From Nannochloropsis oceanica (taxonomy: Eukaryota > Sar > Eustigmatophyceae > Eustigmatales > Monodopsidaceae): a stretch of 64,000 nucleotides of DNA. A program made the translations under genes and the position numbers. The DNA is taken from positions 359,387-423,386 of the forward strand of contig CP038124.1 in assembly GCA_004519485.1 (NCBI GenBank). Direction: 5' to 3'. The notes beneath the pieces are model-generated. The model saw only the letters and a list, made by a program, of their open reading frames with translations, did no database searches and was not told the origin of the DNA. Positions 11,725 through 22,667 of the stretch are shown piece after piece (the stretch's first letter is position 1; every line of letters begins with the position of its first letter).

Positions 11725-13708
11725 TCATACACCCTTCTGACTCGGACTCGCCGCCACCTCCCCCTCCTCCTCCTCCCCCTCCTCCTCCTCCTCCTCCTCC
11801 TCCTCCAGCATGGCCTGCACCATGTCCCTCAACGTTTCTTCCGGGGCCTTCAACGGCCGCCCTAACAGCGCCTCCACCTTGCTGACATCAAACACCCTCC
11901 TACTCTTCACTTCCTTCCCCCCCTCCTTCCCCCCCTCCTTCCCCCCTTCCTTCCCCCTTTCCTTCCCTAGGTGAGGAAAGCGTCCTGGGAAGCGACGATG
12001 AACAACGCCAATGACCCAGGAAGGAGATATCGTCTTGGAAGACGAAATAATAAAGCTGGCGGAGGGAGGAAGGGAGGGAGGGTGGGTGGAAAGGAGGGAG
12101 GGAGCAGTGATGAGGAAATCCAGCTGAGGGAGGAAGCAAGGGAGGGAATGTGACGGTCATGCTCTTATATATTTGGTTATTTTTACTTATTTATTTGTTT
12201 TTCTTTTAATTTTCTTACTATTTAATAAACATAAAAAATGTATTCATGTTATATACACATATGAGGGAAGAGGAGAAGGAAAGGTGGAGGGAGGGAGGGA
12301 GGGAGGGACGGGACGTACCGGCCATGCGCGTCTTGTTTCTCTGCGGCAGCGATTTGAACGGCAGCTATATCCCGGGTATCACACACAGGAAAATCGAACG
12401 TCCAAGGAGTTTCCTCACCCTTCAGGATGGCGCGCAGCCGGGCTAGGAAGGGAGGAAGGGAGGGAGGGATGTCGGTGTGCAGTGTGCGTGTGTCCCAAAA
12501 AAGTGGAAGGGATCCTTCAACACTCCCTCACTCCCTCACTTCCTCCCTCCCTCGTCGTACCTGTATTGAAACTCCCTGCCCCTTTGACCGCCGGGGGACC
12601 CCAGACGTAAGATGGACAGACCACCACCAGATCGATGCCCTGAGGGAGGGAAATAGGGGAGGGAGGGAGGGAGGGAGGGAGGGAGGGAGGAAAGGTGCGT
12701 GGATAGAAATGTTGAGTCTATGACAGACAATATTCTCCGATGGATGCGAGACCTTCCCTCCCTCTTGACCGCCAGCAAGCCCACACATCATGCACGTACC
12801 TCTTTTTCTGCCTTCCTCCACCCCTCCCTCTCGGCCATGACCTTCGAGTAATAGTAGGGCAACACCGACAAGGAGCACTCCTCGTTCCAGTCCTCCTCAG
12901 TGAACAATGCTTCCTCCCTTCCCTCCGTGTCCCCCCTCCATCCCTCCTTCTCTTTTACTGCTGCTGCCTTGGGCACCGCCGCTGGCCCCCCATACACCGC
13001 ACCAGTGGACGAGGTCAAGATTAGCCTTTTGAATGTCACCCCTCCCTCCTTCCCTCCCTCCTCTCTCCCTCCATCCGTCTCCTCTTCCCGTGCCTTCTGG
13101 ATCGCGGACAGCACGTTCTTGACGCCGGCAAGGGCAGGAAGGAGAATGTCTTTGCGGGGATCCGCTTTGGCATCATATACGACGGGGGAGGCGACATGGA
13201 AGACATACGTGCAGCCTTTTACGGCCTCGTCGAAAGAGTCGGGCACGGTCAGGTCCGCTTCGTGTAAGGTGAGGGTGGGGGTAGATGAGGGTAAAGTACA
13301 CCCCCCTCTTTTCATCCCTCCTTCTCCTTCTTCTCTACTTGTTGTTGTTGCTGTTGTTGCTGCTGCTGCTGCTTCTGCTGCTAGTAATGAAAGGCGTTCC
13401 AAGGAGCCATATCGCCTCTCCCTTTCTTCCTTGGTCAACCCGCTCAGCTTCCTCACGGTCCCCCTAACGTGATAACCTTTTTCTAACAATTGCTTGACTA
13501 ATTCGGAGGCAACGTAACCATTGCAGCCAGTGACGCAGACGGTGATTGGTTGGGAGGATGAGGGGGAGGACGGGGAAGAGGAGGGCGCAGGGGAGGATGG
13601 CAGGGAGGAAGAGGCGGCGAAGGCGGTGGAGGAGGTGAGGAGGGTGAAGAAAAGGAGGAGGCAGCAGGTGAAGATCGAGGAGTGGTTCATTTCTTGATTG
13701 CTTGGCAC
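11725..13708 (-). CDS. NAD(P)-dependent cinnamoyl-CoA/dihydroflavonol reductase-like protein
   Basis: Four minus-strand exons (13708-12800, 12639-12561, 12442-12319, 12055-11725) join in phase to 480 aa. A start at 13690 (MNHSSIF) is equally possible and gives 474 aa. The protein is an extended short-chain dehydrogenase of the epimerase type. It shows a Rossmann motif VTGCNGYVASELVKQLL (about residue 60), the segments VFHVASPV and ILTSSTGAVYG, the catalytic YYYSK (Y-x-x-x-K) and the later segments CPSYVWGP and CDTRDIAA. These fit the cinnamoyl-CoA reductase/dihydroflavonol 4-reductase group, but the substrate cannot be read from sequence. The N-terminus is a signal sequence ending in SSTAFA, which may direct it to the ER or plastid. 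A Gly/Glu/Lys-rich repeat and an acidic run occupy the C-terminal exon. Confidence 0.85.
12657..12692 (+). repeat. GGGA tetranucleotide microsatellite in an intron
   Basis: A pure run of GGGA units lies in intron 1 of the reductase gene. On the coding strand it reads CCCT and forms the pyrimidine tract just before the acceptor of exon 2. Confidence 0.85.
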
Positions 13709-14894
13709 TACGAGGAGCGATTAGAGGGGGACAAGGCACGGGATGTAAAGCGGGAGTGTGCTGGGGTACGACGAGGAGGAGAAAAAGGAGGTGATGGGGG
13801 CTAGGTGGCGACGAGTGGCGCGGTCGGAGTGCACAGAAAAGGATCTCCGGACCACGTCGTAGGGCACCAAATGTGTCCTTCATGGGCGTGTCGTAGGAAG
13901 AGATAAGTTCATGTCGAACCAGAAATTTAGATGTCTTTCGGTGGGGTGAGGAGGTCAATGAAAAGAAAATCGGGCATTCCTGGGGAACACCTCACAAAGC
14001 TTCAGCTTCAGACTGCCTCCATGTGGATTAAATAAACCTTTTTGTTGCCTACGTGTCTCCCTGTGCTCACCTCTGGTGCTGTGCTGGGTTCAACCCATCT
14101 TGTAGCATAACCGAAAAGCAACGAGGTGGCGCGAAGGACCGATATCTCCTTGCCCTCCGCATAAAGCATACACCACACACAAGCCACACACCAACATCCC
14201 ATCAATCCAAAAGCAGTCAACGCAGACGACACTGAACGCTTGTTGTCGGCACGGAAGGATGCGGCACCGCGGCGTCGGGGCAAAGGGAGTAATTGCTTTC
14301 AGCTTTTGAGGACGGAAGCTTGCCGCGCCTAGGGCGGCCGACCACCACAACGCTACCCTTACCCCTTGTGTCCAGCAGCTGCCGCTGCGGCTGCTGCAGC
14401 AGCAGCCGCAGCGGCAATGGCTCTTACGCTATAAACTATGTGCATGCCTGCGTATCGGCCTTGGGACTTCAGCCTGGATGCTTCTTCCAGCCTGTCTGTG
14501 GCTAGGCCAGGCGGTCGTCACCTCCTGCCCCCCACGGAACAAACCACGCAGTGGAAAGCCATGCATACATATGCCACACCTTTATCGCACACTTTGCTTG
14601 TTGCCCATCCTTGACGTATACCCCTACGGTTCTCTCCGCGTTGTTTCCTACTCCCTCATTTTGAGAGGGCCCTATGTGGGTTCATTGAGAGGGCGGGAAT
14701 GAGTGGGCAAGACAGACCTATCCCTCCCTTCCGAACCACCACCCGTTGCCTCTTGTTGCCGCACAGAGAGGCTTGCGCTCACGCAAATATAAAATCATGC
14801 CTTTCTTGTTTTAATTATCCCTCGCGATCTCATAACCGTCTTTCATACCCTCCTTCCCTCCCTCCCTCCTTCCTTTGACATCACAACAGCCAAC
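13709..14894. promoter_or_regulatory. divergent gap between reductase and Set2-fusion genes
   Basis: This 1.2-kb gap separates two divergent genes and should hold both promoters. It contains the near-perfect palindrome listed below and a CCCT/CCTT pyrimidine tract just before the start at 14895. Small open frames here show no recognisable protein. Confidence 0.45.
14381..14415. repeat. 35-nt palindrome with 17-nt arms
   Basis: The arm gccgctgcggctgctgc (14381-14397) is followed by a single A and then its exact reverse complement (14399-14415). It is GC-rich and could form a cruciform in DNA or a strong hairpin in RNA. It lies in the divergent promoter gap. Confidence 0.9.
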
Positions 14895-17800
14895 ATGCCT
14901 GCGCTCTACGGCGGGCGGCAGCCCGGGCAAGAGCAAGCCCTATGGCAGCAAGAGACTGAACTGATAGATAAAAACGTGTACGTGAACCGTGCAGAGAAAC
15001 CTGATCCAAGGGGCGATGATCTAATGGAGTGCGAATGCCGTTATCAGCAACGGCCGGAGGGGCAGGGGAAGGACGGCGAGGACGGGAAGGAGAGAGGGGT
15101 ATATTGCCTTGATGAGCGGTGTTTGAATCGGAGCATGTTGTTGGAGTGCGTAAAATGTGGGAAAGGATGTGGGAACCAGCGGTTGAAGAAGGGGATATGG
15201 GCGCAGACGGAAGTGAGGCCGAGCGGTGGCAAAGGCTGGGGGCTGTTCCTGCAGGAAGACGTGGCGGCAGGTAGGTAGGGAGGGAGGGAGGAAGGGGGGA
15301 GGAGAAGGAGGAAGAAAGAGTGGGAAGGAGGAAGAATAGGCATCTGTGTGACACCTGGCGATGATTTACAACCCTACCCCGTCGTCCCCATTTTCATTTT
15401 CCCCTCCCGTCCCTCCCCCCCCTTTCCCCCCTTCCTTTTTCTTTTTTTTCGCAGTCCTTGTCATTGTCGCATTTCCCATCCACTCATCTACTTCCTTTCT
15501 CTATCCCCACCTCCAATCCTCATCCACTCACCCATCCCCTCCCCCTATCGCTACCTCCCCCCAGGCGAGCTCATTGCCGAATACGTCGGTGAAGTGATCC
15601 ATGCCAAGGAGCTCGCCGTGCGCAAAAAACAACGTCGACGCGACCGTCACTTGTATTTCCTTGCCCTCCAATCCCAAGAATTCATCGATGCTACCGAGAA
15701 GGGTGGCAAAGCCCGTTTTATCAACCATTCCTGTGCGCCGAATTGCATCGCGGAAAAATGGCGGGTGGGAGCGGAATGGCGCATGGGGTTTTATGCCAAG
15801 CGACCGTTACAGAAAGAGGAGGAACTGTCGATTGATTACGGATGGGACGCACAGCACGGACGGAAGAAAACGCGGTGTCTGTGCGAGGCCCCCACCTGTC
15901 GAGGATTTATCGAAAAGGACGATACGCTGGCCATAGCGGAGGAGAAAGTGTGGAGTCAGTTAAGGGGGGTGGTGGGCACGTGGCGCACGGCCAAGGGGGA
16001 GGAGAAGGAGGAGGGCTTGGTGGGAAAGAAGGTGAGGGTGTTTAGAGTGGCCCTGCAACGGTACGAGGAGGGTACGGTGGAGGAGTGGAGGGAGGGCGGG
16101 GGGGAGGAGGGCGGGGGGGAGGAAGGGGAGGAGGGGGGAGGAGGGAGGCATGTGGTGGTATATGGGAATGGGAGGGAGGAGGTTTTTGACTTGAGTTTGG
16201 AAAGATGGCAGGTGTGGGCGGAGGAGGAGGACTTTTCGATTGCGAAGAAGCGGAGGGAAGGCGGGGCGGAGGTAGGGGAGGAGAAAGGAGTGATGCCGGC
16301 ACTGGACCAGTCAAGGTACCATATCCAGCCGTTGAAGAAGGAGGGCGGAGTGGAAGGAGAGGGGGAGGAAGAGGAGGAGGAGGAGGAGGATGAAGAGCAG
16401 GTGCCCGTGCCGAGTGATGCGGTGGGAATGGTCGTAGGGAGAGGGGGGGATACGATTCGGGCCTTGGTAAGGGAGACGGGAGTGAGGACGTTGGAGCTTA
16501 AAAAAGTGCCGGAGCAACGACAAGTCCAGGTAATTAAGAACCTAATTGACTCAAAACTCAATATACCCCAACTCATCCGTGTAATTTATATTTTTTATTA
16601 TCTCCGTCGAGACTCGAGTCATTTAATCTATTTACTGGGACAGGGATTGTGGGGAAAGGGAATTGGACGATATAGAGCTGACTCGTGAAGGGGACGACGA
16701 TTGAAGATTCCCTACTCCTTTCTCTTCCTTCTCGCCAAAACTATCTCCCTTCCTCTCTCTCCCTCCCTCCTTCCTTTCTCTTCCTTCTTGCCAATACTAT
16801 CTCTCTTCCTCTCTCCCTCCCTCCCTCCTTCCTTCCCCCTACAGGTGGTGATTATGAAGGGTGCTTCCAAAGCCGTTGCCCTCTGCAAACAACGGATCCA
16901 GTCCATCGTCCGCAAATTCAACGACGCCCGCCGTTTCTTCCCTCCGCCGCCCTCCCCTTCCTCCCTCCCGCCCTCCTCCGCCTCCTCCGCCTCCCCCATC
17001 GGCATCGCCTCCCAAGAAGAACAAGAAGCGCAGCAACGTTCGTCCCCCCAAGAACTTCAACGGATGATTCAAAATTTCAATTTTTCTGACCGTTGCTTCG
17101 GGTATGACTGGACCTTCCCCCTTTCCCTCCTGTCGGAGACCTTTCTCTCCTCCTCCCTTTTCTCCTCATCCTCCTCGTCCTCCGCCGGGGGAGGGGATGG
17201 GAGTGGGGGAGGGAGGGACGAAGGGGGGCTGTGCTCCCTTCCTCCCTCCTTCACCATCGCCTCTCCGGTCTTGAACCGAGCATTAGACTATCTGCATGCG
17301 TTAGGGAGTCGCTTCCCTCATGCCTCATCAACCTCGTCCTCTTCTTCCTCCTCCTCTTTCTCCCTCCCGTCCTCGTCCTTGCTGACGTTGCATGCCTCAC
17401 TGTTGCTCTCTCGCTATGTGGCGCTTCACCCTTCCTCTGCCTCCACTCTCCTCCTCCTCGACCGAGCCCCTGCTGCCTTTTTCCTGGCCATGAAAACACA
17501 CTTGAAGACGATAGGTATACCTCTTCTTTCTTGCCTCCCTCCCTTCTTTCCATCCATTGTCACGGCCGCCACCCTCTGACCCCCCCCCCTCTCTCCCCAC
17601 TTCCAAAACTTTGTTTTAACACTTGCCTCCCTCCCTCCCTCCCTCCCTCCCTCCCTTCATTCCTCCCTCAGGCGGGCGTGTCCTAAAAGATTTTTTTGAA
17701 ATCTCCTACAGCTGTCGCTACCCGGGCCAGCATGCCTCCCTCTCCCGCGCCGCTTCGAAAACCGCTGCCAAGGAGGGAGGGAGGGAGGGAGGGAAGGAGG

Positions 17801-20800
17801 GAGGGAGGGAGCTCACGGAGGAAGGAAGGCTGTGGCAAGAGCGGGTGCTGGAAGGAGAAACAGTCATGCTGGAGGCCTTTGGGAACGATCTTTCTTACAC
17901 CGACCCCTTTGCCATGAGTCGCCTGCTCTTCCTCCCTCCCTCCCTGCCTCCCTCCTCATCCTTCTCCTCGGAGGAGGAGGAAGAGGAGGAGGAAGAGGTG
18001 CGAAATACTGTGGAGGGGTTGTTGAGTAAGAGCGCCTATACAATCGTGGGGTTATTGTTTTCTCCTCCAGTGGTGGCAGCGGCAGCAGCTGTGGCCGGAC
18101 AAGCTCTGCAGCAGCAGCAGCGAATTTTATTGCAGGGCGGGGGGGAGGGAGGGAAGGGGGTGGTGATCACAGAAAATGTGCGGAGGGTGGTGGCAGGGGG
18201 GAGGGAGGGAGGAAAGGCGGGCTTGAGGGCGTTGGTGGAATGTGCGACAGCTTTGCTAAGACTAGAGGTGTCTTCTCCTGATATTCTTGCCGGTCTTCAC
18301 CAGCGATTGCTCTCCACCATTATCACCACCTGTGGTGGCCCGGCCTCCCTCCCTTCCTCCTTCCATGCTCATCAAGGGAACACCCTCCTCGTTCCGTCTT
18401 CCACCTCCACCTCCTCCTCCTCCTCCTCCTCCTCCTCCTCCTCCTCACCTTCCCGCCTCCTGCTTCCCCCCGAAGCCATCCCCCTCCTCCCCCCCCCCCT
18501 TCACGACCCCCTCTCCCTCCTTCCCTCCCTCCCTCCCTCCTCCTCCTCCGCCACGAAACTGCCTAATGGTGGGAAAATCGTCTCGGTCCCCACCCCGTCC
18601 TCCTTCCCACCCTCCCTCCTCCTCCTGCGCTGCCCAACGGAAAAGTCGTTGCAGCAGGAAGAGCGAGTGGCCCATGCATGCGGCTTCTCGACAGGGGTGG
18701 CGTCACCTGCCATGCTAAAGGAGATATATTTGTTGCAAAAACTACACCGAGACGCCGCAGGAGGAGGTGGAGGGAGGGTTGGAGGAGGAGGAGGGGGAGG
18801 GAGGGTCAGAGGGTGTCCATATTTATTGACGCCGCTGGCGCTGGTTAAGGGGAGGAGGAAGAGGGTGAGGAGGAGAGAGGGTGAGGAGAATGGGAGGACT
18901 GGGAAGAGGGAGGAAGAAGAGGACGAGGAAGAAAAGGAAGAGGGCGGGAAGGGAGGAGGAGGAGGAGGAAGCGGAGGAGGAGCGTCGCCACTGTTGAACT
19001 TTGACGATCGCTCTGCTCCCCCTCCTTCCCGCCCTCCCTCGTTCCTTTCTCTCGGTTTGTCAGGCGCTACCTCTCCTCCTTCCTCCACGTACCGCCACCT
19101 TGCCCCTTCCTCCCTCCCTTCCTCCTTCTCTTCCTCCCAGCACGACGAGAAAAAGCACAACAGCGATGCGGAGGGAGGGAGGAACGGAAGGAAAGAGGAC
19201 GAAATCGCCTCTTCCCCATACCTCTTCCTCGCTTTCTCCCCTCCCCTCTTCACTCTTGCTAGTCTTTTGAAGCACACCACTCTGTCGTCCCGAGGGCCCG
19301 CCCTCTCTCCCGCCCTCCTTCGTGCCCTCACCCACTCCCTTCTGAGTGCTGTGGAGTGGTGTCATTCTAGGGGCGTGGTGATCAAAAACGTGGACCCGAA
19401 TTTGATATTCCTTGATGAGGAGGGAAGGATCCGACTAGGGTGTTTCGAAGAGGCGGTGGCTTTGCCGGCGGGAGGAGGAGGAGGAGGCGGAGTTGGGAAG
19501 GAAGGAGGGAGGAAGGAGAAAGAGTTGAAAGGGAAGCAGCTGGAGGGTGTGAAGCGGGCGATGGAGGAGATGTGGGATGAGGGAAAGCGACGGAAGAAGA
19601 ATTTGGTGGCGCCTGAGGTGGTATTGGGAGGGGATGCGAGCCCTATGAGTGATTGTTGGTCGATGGGTTGCCTCTTATCTCTCTTGTTGTTGTCCCGACC
19701 GTTATTCGATGCCCGGAGTAACGGTCAGTTGATGGAGCATGTCTACCGTGTGGTCGGGTCGTATGACGGGGTGTGGAAGCAGGGGACGAGCCTCCCGTAC
19801 TACCACCTGTGTAAGCCACAGCGGGCGAGCGGATATGCGCCGCGGGTAGAGAAGTACGTGCGGGGTCTGGTGGAGAAGGCGAGCAAGGAGGGGAGGGAGG
19901 GGTGGAGGGAGGATGGGGCAGGGGTGGTGGTGGGTTTGGTAAGACTCGATCCGACGAAGAGAGCAACGGCCAGGGAGTGCTTGGAGAAGGCGCCGTTTCT
20001 GGCCGTTTACAGGGAGGGGGGGAGAGAGGGAGGGAGGGAGAGAGGGCATATTCACGGGGGGAATGGAGAAAGGGAGAGGGGGAAGGAGAGGGAAGAAGCG
20101 AGGGAGGGATGGGAGGGGGTAGCGGCCATGGTCCCTCCCCTGGTTCCTGGAATGGCGGCAAAGCCGTTTGGAGGAGGGAGGGAGGAAGGGAGGGAGGAAG
20201 GGAGGGAGGGAGGGTTCACCCAGTATGAGTGTGTGGGCAGGGAATGGATGGAGGGAGGGAGGGATTCAGAGGAGTTGAAGCAATTGTTTGCCTTCTCGAC
20301 GGGGCCTGGTTCTTCGTCTTGCACCCCATCCTCCCTCCCACCCTCCTCCTCATCCTCCTCCTCCTCCACTTTATATGCTGGCGCCACGGGGGGAGACAGA
20401 GGGAGGGAGGGAGGGAGGGAGGGAGGGAGGGAGGGAGGGAGGGTAGACAAGCCCTACTCATCCACCTCCTCGGGGATGGGCACACTTGGGTGGGGAGGAG
20501 GAGGAGGAGGAGGAGGAGGAGGAGGAGGAGGAGGAGGAGGAGGAGGAGGAGGAGGGGGCCGCGGCATTCATCACTCCGTGGCTCCCACCACTTCTTCTCC
20601 GTCTTCTGCCGGACGAAATTCTCTTGGTTTCCCCTCCTCCTCACTCTCCCCCTCCTCCTCCTCCATCCATGCGCGTCACGGCGCTCCTCCTCCTCCTCCT
20701 CCTCCTCCTCCTCCTCCCAACCACCACCACCATCACTCTTCTCAGCAGCAGCAGCAGCAGCAGGATGACGTGGACATGGATATCTCAGACAATGAAGAGG

Positions 20801-21327
20801 AGGAGAAGAGGGCCGGACCCAAGCAGCAGCAGCAGCACAGAGGGAGGGAAGGAGGGGAGCAACGGCCTTTATCTTCCCCCCCCCCCTCGTCCTCGTCCTC
20901 TCGCATCATAATCCGTGAAAATGGGGAGAGAAGAACGAGCGCAGGGCAAGGGAGGGAAGGAGCGAGGGAGGGAGGACGAGGGAGGGAAGGAGGGGGGCGA
21001 TCTCGGTCGCGGTCGAGGGGAAGAGAGAGGGACAGGGAGAGGGAAAAAGGAAGTGGGGGAGGAGGACGAGAAAGGGAAGGGGGAAGGGAAGGAGAGAGGG
21101 GCGACAAACGGCAGCGGCGTAACAGCCGCAGTCGAAGTCGGAGCCGAGAGCGAGGGACTGATAGGGGAGGAGGAGGAAGGGAGGGAGGGAGGGATACTGG
21201 TAACCATGGGAGCCACCAACGCAGTAGTGGTGGAGGGGGAGGAGGAGGGAGGGATGGAGGGCGGTCCCGGTCGAGGGAGAGGGACAGAGGGCATACAAAT
21301 AATTGGGATGATCGACATCGACGGTGA
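14895..21327 (+). CDS. Set2-type H3K36 methyltransferase fused to KH, cyclin and CDK12-like pseudokinase
   Basis: Four exons (14895-15270, 15565-16529, 16845-17514, 17672-21327) join in phase to about 1888 aa. Residues 45-105 are a Cys-rich AWS domain. The SET domain (about 108-225) shows GKGWGLF, EYVGEV, FINHSCAPNC and ELSIDYGW, and the post-SET is CLCEAPTC. This set is typical of Set2/ASH1-type H3K36 methyltransferases. A KH RNA-binding fold follows (about 405-470; GMVVGRGGDTIRAL), split by intron 2. Residues about 500-800 resemble a cyclin K/T double fold (APAAFFLAMKT, VLEGETVMLEAFGNDL, TIVGLLFSPPVVAAA). Residues about 966-1449 resemble CDK12/9 (GSYDGVWKQGTSLPYYHLCK, VAPEVVLG, DCWSMGC). 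The kinase catalytic motifs are degenerate: IKN for HRD, GCF for DFG and apparently Arg for the beta-3 Lys. The tail (about 1746-1888) is RS-rich. No SRI or WW domain was seen. The protein is expected to be nuclear. Low-complexity inserts make residue numbers approximate. Confidence 0.82.
20401..20443 (+). repeat. GGGA microsatellite in coding sequence
   Basis: About ten GGGA units encode a Gly-Arg-Glu-Gly run in the linker after the pseudokinase domain. Only changes of three units (12 nt) keep the frame. Confidence 0.85.
20499..20554 (+). repeat. GGA trinucleotide repeat coding polyglycine
   Basis: A nearly pure GGA run encodes about 19 glycines in the tail of the Set2 fusion protein. Confidence 0.9.
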
Positions 21328-22308
21328 GGAAGAAGAGGGAGGAAATGGGGAATGGAGAGGATGAATACTCAAATGCATATTTTATGAAAGAGGAACGCGA
21401 GAGAGTTTTGACTCGACAAGGGAGATTTTAGTGAGGAGAAAGGAAAGGAGGCAGAGAAAGGGAATGAGGGGAAAATCAAATGCATATGTGTATGATGTAG
21501 CGTGGAAAAAGAAGCAACAATGAACAATTCCATACATGGGATTATCATTCAGAAGCAATAGCAGCAGCTGAGTACATACGATGATGAAGTTCCCTGCGGG
21601 CGCATAGACTACAGAAGTCCACCAAAAGAAGATACGATAAAGACAAGAGCAGCGACAACCCGAAAGAAAGAAGCATTCGCATGAATTAATACATTTTTAA
21701 ATCACGATGTTGTAGAACAAATTGTCTACATGCGGACCCTTCATCCACACTACATAATGTAATTTGCCAAAACGACCCTCTACATGACCATCTCTCGATT
21801 GAGTACACTACTTACTAGTCTTAGAAAGTGTGCCTAGACAAGCAATCTTTTATCATATTTACCTTATATCTTATCTTTATCTTTAACTTTATCTTTATCT
21901 TTTGTTGTCATTTCGTAGGGGGTGTCAGAGAGTGCAGAAGGAATGGTAGGGTGGCCCATTTGTATCGGTTGTCATCGTCTTTCTTAGACAATTATCACTT
22001 ACTGCTAACAAGCGACGCAGCGTTCCACAATTGACACACATGCAGGTGACAAACCGAGAAGAGCGCCACTGGATACCTTTGATGCCCACCTCCGCTTGCG
22101 AGAGGGAAAGCAGAAAGAGGCATACCGTCGTCAAGTACTCCCTCTTCCAACCTCCTCTTCTCAAGGCGGGCAATGAGCTACCCCCCCCCTTCCCCAAAGA
22201 TGTACACATGCCATGTCCAGCTCATCCTTATGTCATTATGCCATTAGAACGTCTTCTGATGCCTGTTTGTATCCAACCTCCACACGCGCACACCGGACAG
22301 TAAGACAA
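21328..22308. other. intergenic gap between two plus-strand genes
   Basis: This AT-richer gap should hold the 3' end of the Set2-fusion transcript and the promoter of the histidine-phosphatase gene. No further coding sequence, RNA gene or repeat was recognised. Confidence 0.5.
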
Positions 22309-22626
22309 ATGACATCACCCAGCCTGCCTCGCCATGACAAGGAATCTGCAGAGACCGCGCCATTCCCCCACCCTCCCCTCCCCGAGGACGTAACCCATGC
22401 CCAGCTCCTCTCCTTGATTCAATCCTCTCTCTACTCGCACGAGGTGGTATGGCACGTGCTTAATGATCATCATCCAGAGTGGTTGTCGTCGATGCCCCCT
22501 GGGGCAGAGGAGACGCCCTTGCATGCCTTGGTACGGACCGGGAATGTGAGGCTGTTAGAAATGATGCTAGCGGAGGTACAGGAGGGAGAAAGAGGGGAGG
22601 AAGAAACAACGATGATGAGTGTGGTT

Positions 22627-22667
<41 letters not shown>

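Noticed and set aside
14008-14505. Several short frames in the promoter gap before the Set2 fusion
   Set aside because: They are short, lie on both strands and lack protein features; the palindrome creates some of them.
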